A stretch of DNA of 29,316 nt, taken from assembly GCA_964607675.1 (NCBI GenBank), contig CAZSLC010000023.1:1-29316 (forward strand), read 5' to 3'. Both the position numbers and the translations under genes were made by a program. The DNA comes from CAZSLC01 sp964607675. GTDB taxonomy: Bacteria; Bacteroidota; Bacteroidia; Bacteroidales; UBA932. The notes under the pieces were generated by a model. The model ran no database searches. It was not told the DNA's origin and worked only from the letters and a program-made list of their open reading frames with translations. Of the stretch, positions 26,010 through 29,316 are shown one piece after another. Position 1 is the stretch's first letter; each line of letters starts with the position of its first letter.

Positions 26010-27327
26010 TCATCTTACGTAGTTTGTCAGAGGCTACCTTTTTTTCTTCAATGGTTACCACTGTACGAACATAATTGATGACTAAATCTTGTTCCACCTT
26101 TTCATATATACGTCTCCCCTCTTTTTCATTTTGAAGGATGGTCTCTGCATATTTATTGAGATGCTCAGCAGGTACATTGTTCATACCATACATTGCAAAT
26201 TGGTAAGATGCAAATTTGACTGCTTGCTCAGTAAGTGCCTCTTTAGTAACTTCAAGTTTTTGCTCTTTCATGATATGCTGGGCAATCGTTTGCCAACGGA
26301 AATCTTTCAAGAAGAGGGGAAAATCTTTCTCTATCTCTTCCATTGTAAATTTACCTTCATTGGCAGCAAACAACCATCTTTTGAAGAAATCTTCTGGCAA
26401 TTTGATGTCTGCTTTGTTGATTAAATACTCACGGGTATCAAGCATAAAACGATAATCAACCTCTTGCTCTTGCTCTTGTTCCATCATCTCTTTTAGTTTT
26501 GCATCGAACTCTTCCTCTGTCTTCACAACTCCCTCTCCGAACATTTGGTTATATAATTCTTCACCTAATACGGCATCAACATAATTCTTAATCTCCTTGA
26601 TGATAAGTGTCCACATCGGTTCGATATTAGCCATCTCCTCTTTCTTCATCTTCAACATGGCCGCCCTGTCAGTTTCATTAGGGAATACCTCAACGATATT
26701 GAGTTCTATTTCATCTCCAACTTTCTTCCCTAAAAATAGTGATTTATGATCTGGATTCGCAAGGCTTTTGAGTGCCACATAGGCATTCTCAACTCTCTTT
26801 TCTCCTTGGATAAAGTCTGCCACAACGAAATCTTCCTCCTTTACCTCATCACAATTTTCAAGTTTAGCAAATCTCTGAAGAACATTGGCTCTGTAATCTG
26901 CTTTTGCTTTTGCTGATGTAGTGACTTTATAGCGGGTGATAACATCTTCATTGTTAAGGGTAAAGTCCACCTTAGGGGCTAAAGCTATATCAAATTTAAA
27001 TTCAAAATTGTCTCCGTTTTCCCAATCATTTTTGGTCTCTTTCTCCTCAACAGGAAGAGGTTCGCCTATAATTGAGAGTTTGTTGTCTTCTATGTATTTG
27101 TTAAGTGTTTCAGAGATTAATTCGTTGATAGAGTCGATAAGAGCATTTTGTCCATGCATCTTTTCAATTAGACCCATCGGGGCTGTCCCTTTTCTAAAAC
27201 CTTTAATATCAGCTTCTCTACGAAATTTATTTAAAGCTTTTTTCTTTTTTTCAGCGTAATCTTCTTTACAAAAATCCATAGCGACTTGAACCATCAAGCC
27301 GTCATTTTTGAGTTCTTTAATATTCAT
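26002..27327 (-). CDS. tig: Trigger factor
   Basis: This 441-residue ribosome-associated chaperone binds nascent chains at the exit tunnel. The ribosome-docking signature GFRKGTAP lies at 43-50, the same position as in E. coli. The central region at about 150-245 is in the place of the FKBP-type prolyl isomerase domain but lacks the typical glycine/proline-rich FKBP motif, so isomerase activity is doubtful. The C-terminal helical cradle covers about 255-430 (acidic Glu/Gln run near 285-293). It is the promoter-proximal gene of tig-clpP-clpX, the usual grouping of nascent-chain chaperone and Clp protease. Confidence 0.95.
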   Translation of the reverse strand: MNIKELKNDGLMVQVAMDFCKEDYAEKKKKALNKFRREADIKGFRKGTAPMGLIEKMHGQNALIDSINELISETLNKYIEDNKLSIIGEPLPVEEKETKNDWENGDNFEFKFDIALAPKVDFTLNNEDVITRYKVTTSAKAKADYRANVLQRFAKLENCDEVKEEDFVVADFIQGEKRVENAYVALKSLANPDHKSLFLGKKVGDEIELNIVEVFPNETDRAAMLKMKKEEMANIEPMWTLIIKEIKNYVDAVLGEELYNQMFGEGVVKTEEEFDAKLKEMMEQEQEQEVDYRFMLDTREYLINKADIKLPEDFFKRWLFAANEGKFTMEEIEKDFPLFLKDFRWQTIAQHIMKEQKLEVTKEALTEQAVKFASYQFAMYGMNNVPAEHLNKYAETILQNEKEGRRIYEKVEQDLVINYVRTVVTIEEKKVASDKLRKMNE

Positions 27328-27364
27328 ATCTATAATTTAAATAATTTATTCGAAAATGGGGTTG

Positions 27365-27395
27365 CAAAAATAATCATTTTCTGTCATTTAACAAA
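27365..27395 (-). promoter_or_regulatory. tig-clpP-clpX promoter
   Basis: On the minus strand TTTG (27395-27392), a 19-base spacer and TATTTTTG (27372-27365) followed by CA match the Bacteroidota consensus at both elements. The start would be near 27358, about 30 bases before the ATG at 27327. Confidence 0.75.
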
Positions 27396-27397
27396 GA

Positions 27398-27433
27398 TTA
27401 TACCAATACTACTTTTTATACCAATACTACTTT
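27398..27433. repeat. Perfect tandem repeat, 2 x 18 bases
   Basis: TTATACCAATACTACTTT occurs twice with no gap (27398-27415 and 27416-27433). It fills the space between the tig -33 element (27392-27395) and the tpiA promoter region, at about -40 to -75 relative to either predicted start. Function is unknown; it may be an operator or a recent duplication. Confidence 0.9.
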
Positions 27434-27454
27434 CACATCTAATAAGTTTTTTTG

Positions 27455-27462
27455 TAATTTTG
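27455..27462 (+). promoter_or_regulatory. -7 element of tpiA-prmA
   Basis: TAATTTTG followed by CC matches TAnnTTTG and lies 23 bases before the tpiA ATG. The expected -33 position holds TTTCAC rather than TTTG, so an activator may be needed. Confidence 0.55.
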
Positions 27463-27485
27463 CCCCAAATAAACATTGATACATT

Positions 27486-28238
27486 ATGAGAAAGAAAATT
27501 GTAGCAGGAAACTGGAAAATGAACACCTTAGTAAGCGAAGGAAAAGAACTCGTTGAAGGTATTATTAAGTTATTACCATCAGTACCATCTGATGTACAAT
27601 TGATAGTGGCTCCACCTTTCACCCACCTTTGCTCTGTAGGAAAGATACTTGGCAACTCATCTATTGCCTTATCAGCACAAAATTGCGCAGATAAAGAGAA
27701 AGGGGCATACACTGGAGAGATATCTGCACCAATGCTCAAATCAATTCACTGCACCTATGTCATCCTCGGCCACTCAGAGAGAAGGGAATATTATGGTGAA
27801 ACCTCACCCAAATTGGTAGAGAAAGTTTCACTTGCACTGGCCAATGGCCTCTCCCCTATCTTTTGCGTCGGTGAAAAACTGGAAGAGAGAGAATCTGGGA
27901 AACATTTCGAAGTAGTTAAGTCTCAAATAGAAGAGGTTCTCTTCACCCTCACTCCTGAACAAATGTCGAAGGTGGTGGTTGCATATGAGCCTGTATGGGC
28001 AATTGGAACAGGCAAAACTGCAACGGCAGAGCAAGCTCAAGAGATCCATGCATTCATCCGCAAAACCATTGCATCCCAATTTGGCTCCATCGCAGAAGAA
28101 ATTTCAATCTTATACGGAGGCAGTTGCAAACCATCCAATGCCAAGGAGTTATTCAGCCAAAAAGATATCGACGGCGGTCTCATTGGAGGGGCAGCACTAA
28201 AGGCAGGAGATTTCATCGGAATTGCCCAAAGTTTCTAA
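27486..28238 (+). CDS. tpiA: Triosephosphate isomerase
   Basis: This 250-residue TIM-barrel enzyme interconverts dihydroxyacetone phosphate and glyceraldehyde 3-phosphate. The catalytic residues are plain: N9 and K11 in GNWKMN, H96 in GHSERR and E168 in AYEPVWAIGTG, where the flexible loop-6 also begins. The phosphate-binding YGGS and GGLIGGAAL are near the end. The length is standard. It diverges from tig and is followed by prmA after 15 bases. Confidence 0.98.
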   Translation: MRKKIVAGNWKMNTLVSEGKELVEGIIKLLPSVPSDVQLIVAPPFTHLCSVGKILGNSSIALSAQNCADKEKGAYTGEISAPMLKSIHCTYVILGHSERREYYGETSPKLVEKVSLALANGLSPIFCVGEKLEERESGKHFEVVKSQIEEVLFTLTPEQMSKVVVAYEPVWAIGTGKTATAEQAQEIHAFIRKTIASQFGSIAEEISILYGGSCKPSNAKELFSQKDIDGGLIGGAALKAGDFIGIAQSF

Positions 28239-28253
28239 ATGTAATTTCTGAAT

Positions 28254-29129
28254 ATGGAATATATTGAAGTGGCAATTGAAATAGCACCTTTCAGCGAAGA
28301 TGCCTCGGAGATAATAATCGCCGAGATTGACCAACTTGGATTTGAAAGCTATCTGACGGAATCACCTTTTTTAAAATGCTACATTCCGAGGGATAGCTTT
28401 TCAGAACCAAATTTGAAAACAATTTTGAGTGAATTCATCAATTCAGATTTCTCCTGCAAATATACTCTCGACCTCATTCCCGAGAAAAATTGGAACGCAG
28501 TATGGGAATCAGATTTCGAACCTGTGGTGATTGACAACAGATGTACGGTCAAAGCAACGTTCCATAAAGGGCTACCAAAGACAAAATATACCATCACAAT
28601 AGATCCTAAAATGGCCTTCGGTACAGGGCATCATCAAACTACCACACTGATGATAGATGCACTTCTGCACATGGAAGGGAGAGGTGTTGATAGGAAAATC
28701 AAAGGGATGCAGGTACTCGACATGGGGTGTGGAACAGGTGTTTTAGCCATACTTGCCGCAAAGATGGGGGCATTATCCCCTGTTCACGCCATTGACATCG
28801 ACCATATTGCTGTCCAATCTGCTATAGAAAACACAAAGCGCAACAGAGTTAGTGATAAAGTAAAAGCTCTGTGTGGCGATGCATCACTCATCCAATCCAA
28901 TAAATATGACCTCATCCTCGCCAATATCAACAGAAATATACTTCTCGAAGATATGTCAACCTACACCATGGGGCTCAAAGAGAGGGGCATCTTATTAATC
29001 AGTGGATTTTACGAACAAGATTTTGCAATGCTTCAGGCAGAAGGGAACCGAAACGGGCTTCAATTGTTCACTCAGAACATAAAAGAAAAATGGGGAATGC
29101 TTGGATTCGTCAAAAAAAACAGAAGCTAA
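28254..29129 (+). CDS. prmA: Ribosomal protein L11 methyltransferase
   Basis: This 291-residue SAM-dependent enzyme trimethylates amino groups of ribosomal protein L11. An N-terminal substrate-recognition domain (about 1-70) precedes NWNAVWESDFEPV (79-91), which is typical of the family. The catalytic domain has FGTGHHQTT at 122-130, the SAM motif I DMGCGTG at 156-162, the acidic motif II DID at 181-183 and NINRNIL at 224-230. Its last codons (KKNRS) and stop are partly repeated just downstream. It is second in tpiA-prmA and the last protein gene of the window. Confidence 0.96.
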   Translation: MEYIEVAIEIAPFSEDASEIIIAEIDQLGFESYLTESPFLKCYIPRDSFSEPNLKTILSEFINSDFSCKYTLDLIPEKNWNAVWESDFEPVVIDNRCTVKATFHKGLPKTKYTITIDPKMAFGTGHHQTTTLMIDALLHMEGRGVDRKIKGMQVLDMGCGTGVLAILAAKMGALSPVHAIDIDHIAVQSAIENTKRNRVSDKVKALCGDASLIQSNKYDLILANINRNILLEDMSTYTMGLKERGILLISGFYEQDFAMLQAEGNRNGLQLFTQNIKEKWGMLGFVKKNRS

Positions 29130-29157
29130 CTATAACAAAAAAACAGAAGTTAACTAT
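29113..29157 (+). repeat. Imperfect direct repeat of the prmA 3' end
   Basis: A 21-base unit, seven A residues followed by CAGAAG(C/T)TAACTAT, occurs at 29113-29133 and again at 29137-29157 with one C/T difference. The first copy includes the prmA stop codon; the second abuts the -33 element of the tRNA promoter. Confidence 0.8.
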
Positions 29158-29186
29158 TGCAAATTAAAAAAAAGTAACTACTTTTG
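29157..29186 (+). promoter_or_regulatory. tRNA-Leu promoter
   Basis: TTG (29157-29159), a 19-base spacer and TACTTTTG (29179-29186) followed by CA match the Bacteroidota consensus. The predicted start, near 29193, is about 18 bases before the mature tRNA 5' end. Confidence 0.7.
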
Positions 29187-29210
29187 CAGTCCCTAACGAG
29201 AAAGTTCATT

Positions 29211-29292
29211 GCGGGCGTGTTGAAATTGGTAGACAATCCAGACTTAGGATCTGGTGCCGTGAGGCGTGGGGGTTCGAGTCCCTTCGCCCGCA
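29211..29292 (+). tRNA. tRNA-Leu (anticodon UAG)
   Basis: The acceptor stem GCGGGCG pairs with CGCCCGC (29285-29291), with discriminator A at 29292. The anticodon stem CCAGA/TCTGG (29238-29242, 29250-29254) closes the loop CTTAGGA, so the anticodon is TAG, reading CUA leucine codons. A long class II variable arm (about 29255-29267) and a T-arm with loop TTCGAGT confirm leucine type. The CCA end is not encoded and must be added after transcription. Confidence 0.97.
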
Positions 29293-29316
29293 CAGATGGG
29301 ACCCTTCTTTTGAAAG

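Overview
This window is a gene-dense, AT-rich chromosomal segment from a member of the Bacteroidota, most likely Bacteroidales. The evidence is the gene content and order (lptD / amidase / MlaD-type MCE protein, rsfS-ftsH-cdsA-psd, tig-clpP-clpX, tpiA-prmA), the Bacteroidota -7 promoter element TAnnTTTG in front of almost every transcription unit, the near absence of Shine-Dalgarno sequences, and a Rho protein with a long disordered insert. I cannot name the genus. I see no phage, insertion sequence, CRISPR array or defence system. No intergenic stretch exceeds about 205 bases.

Layout, left to right. (1) Positions 51-3196, minus strand: a small two-cluster ferredoxin with its own promoter and terminator, then a two-domain M16 metallopeptidase lipoprotein. 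(2) 3400-6719, plus: a DUF1573 protein, the GTPase MeaB and an ArsP_2-type (DUF2899) putative manganese/heavy-metal exporter. (3) 6706-11629, minus: lptD, ridA and rho. (4) 11702-13647, plus: a periplasmic N-acetylmuramoyl-L-alanine amidase and an MlaD-like protein. (5) 13808-17321, plus: dnaA, the Xaa-His dipeptidase pepD, and rpe. (6) 17325-18062, minus: birA. (7) 18108-24085, plus: rsfS, ftsH, cdsA, psd, an M20 peptidase and pyrF. (8) 24077-27327, minus: tig, clpP and clpX. (9) 27486-29129, plus: tpiA and prmA, followed by tRNA-Leu(UAG) at 29211-29292.

The genes are housekeeping: envelope biogenesis (lptD, amidase, MlaD, cdsA, psd), proteostasis (tig, clpP, clpX, ftsH), replication initiation (dnaA), transcription termination (rho), peptide turnover (pepD, M20, M16), central and pyrimidine metabolism (rpe, tpiA, pyrF) and cofactor attachment or handling (birA, meaB).

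I did not find a new multi-gene system. The interesting signals are in the regulatory layout. Convergent gene pairs are packed so tightly that intrinsic terminators lie inside the neighbouring coding sequence (rho terminator within the exporter gene; clpX terminator across both stop codons; a probable rpe terminator within birA). Two divergent gene pairs share near-palindromic, interlocking -7 elements. A perfect 2 x 18-base tandem repeat sits between the divergent tig and tpiA promoters.
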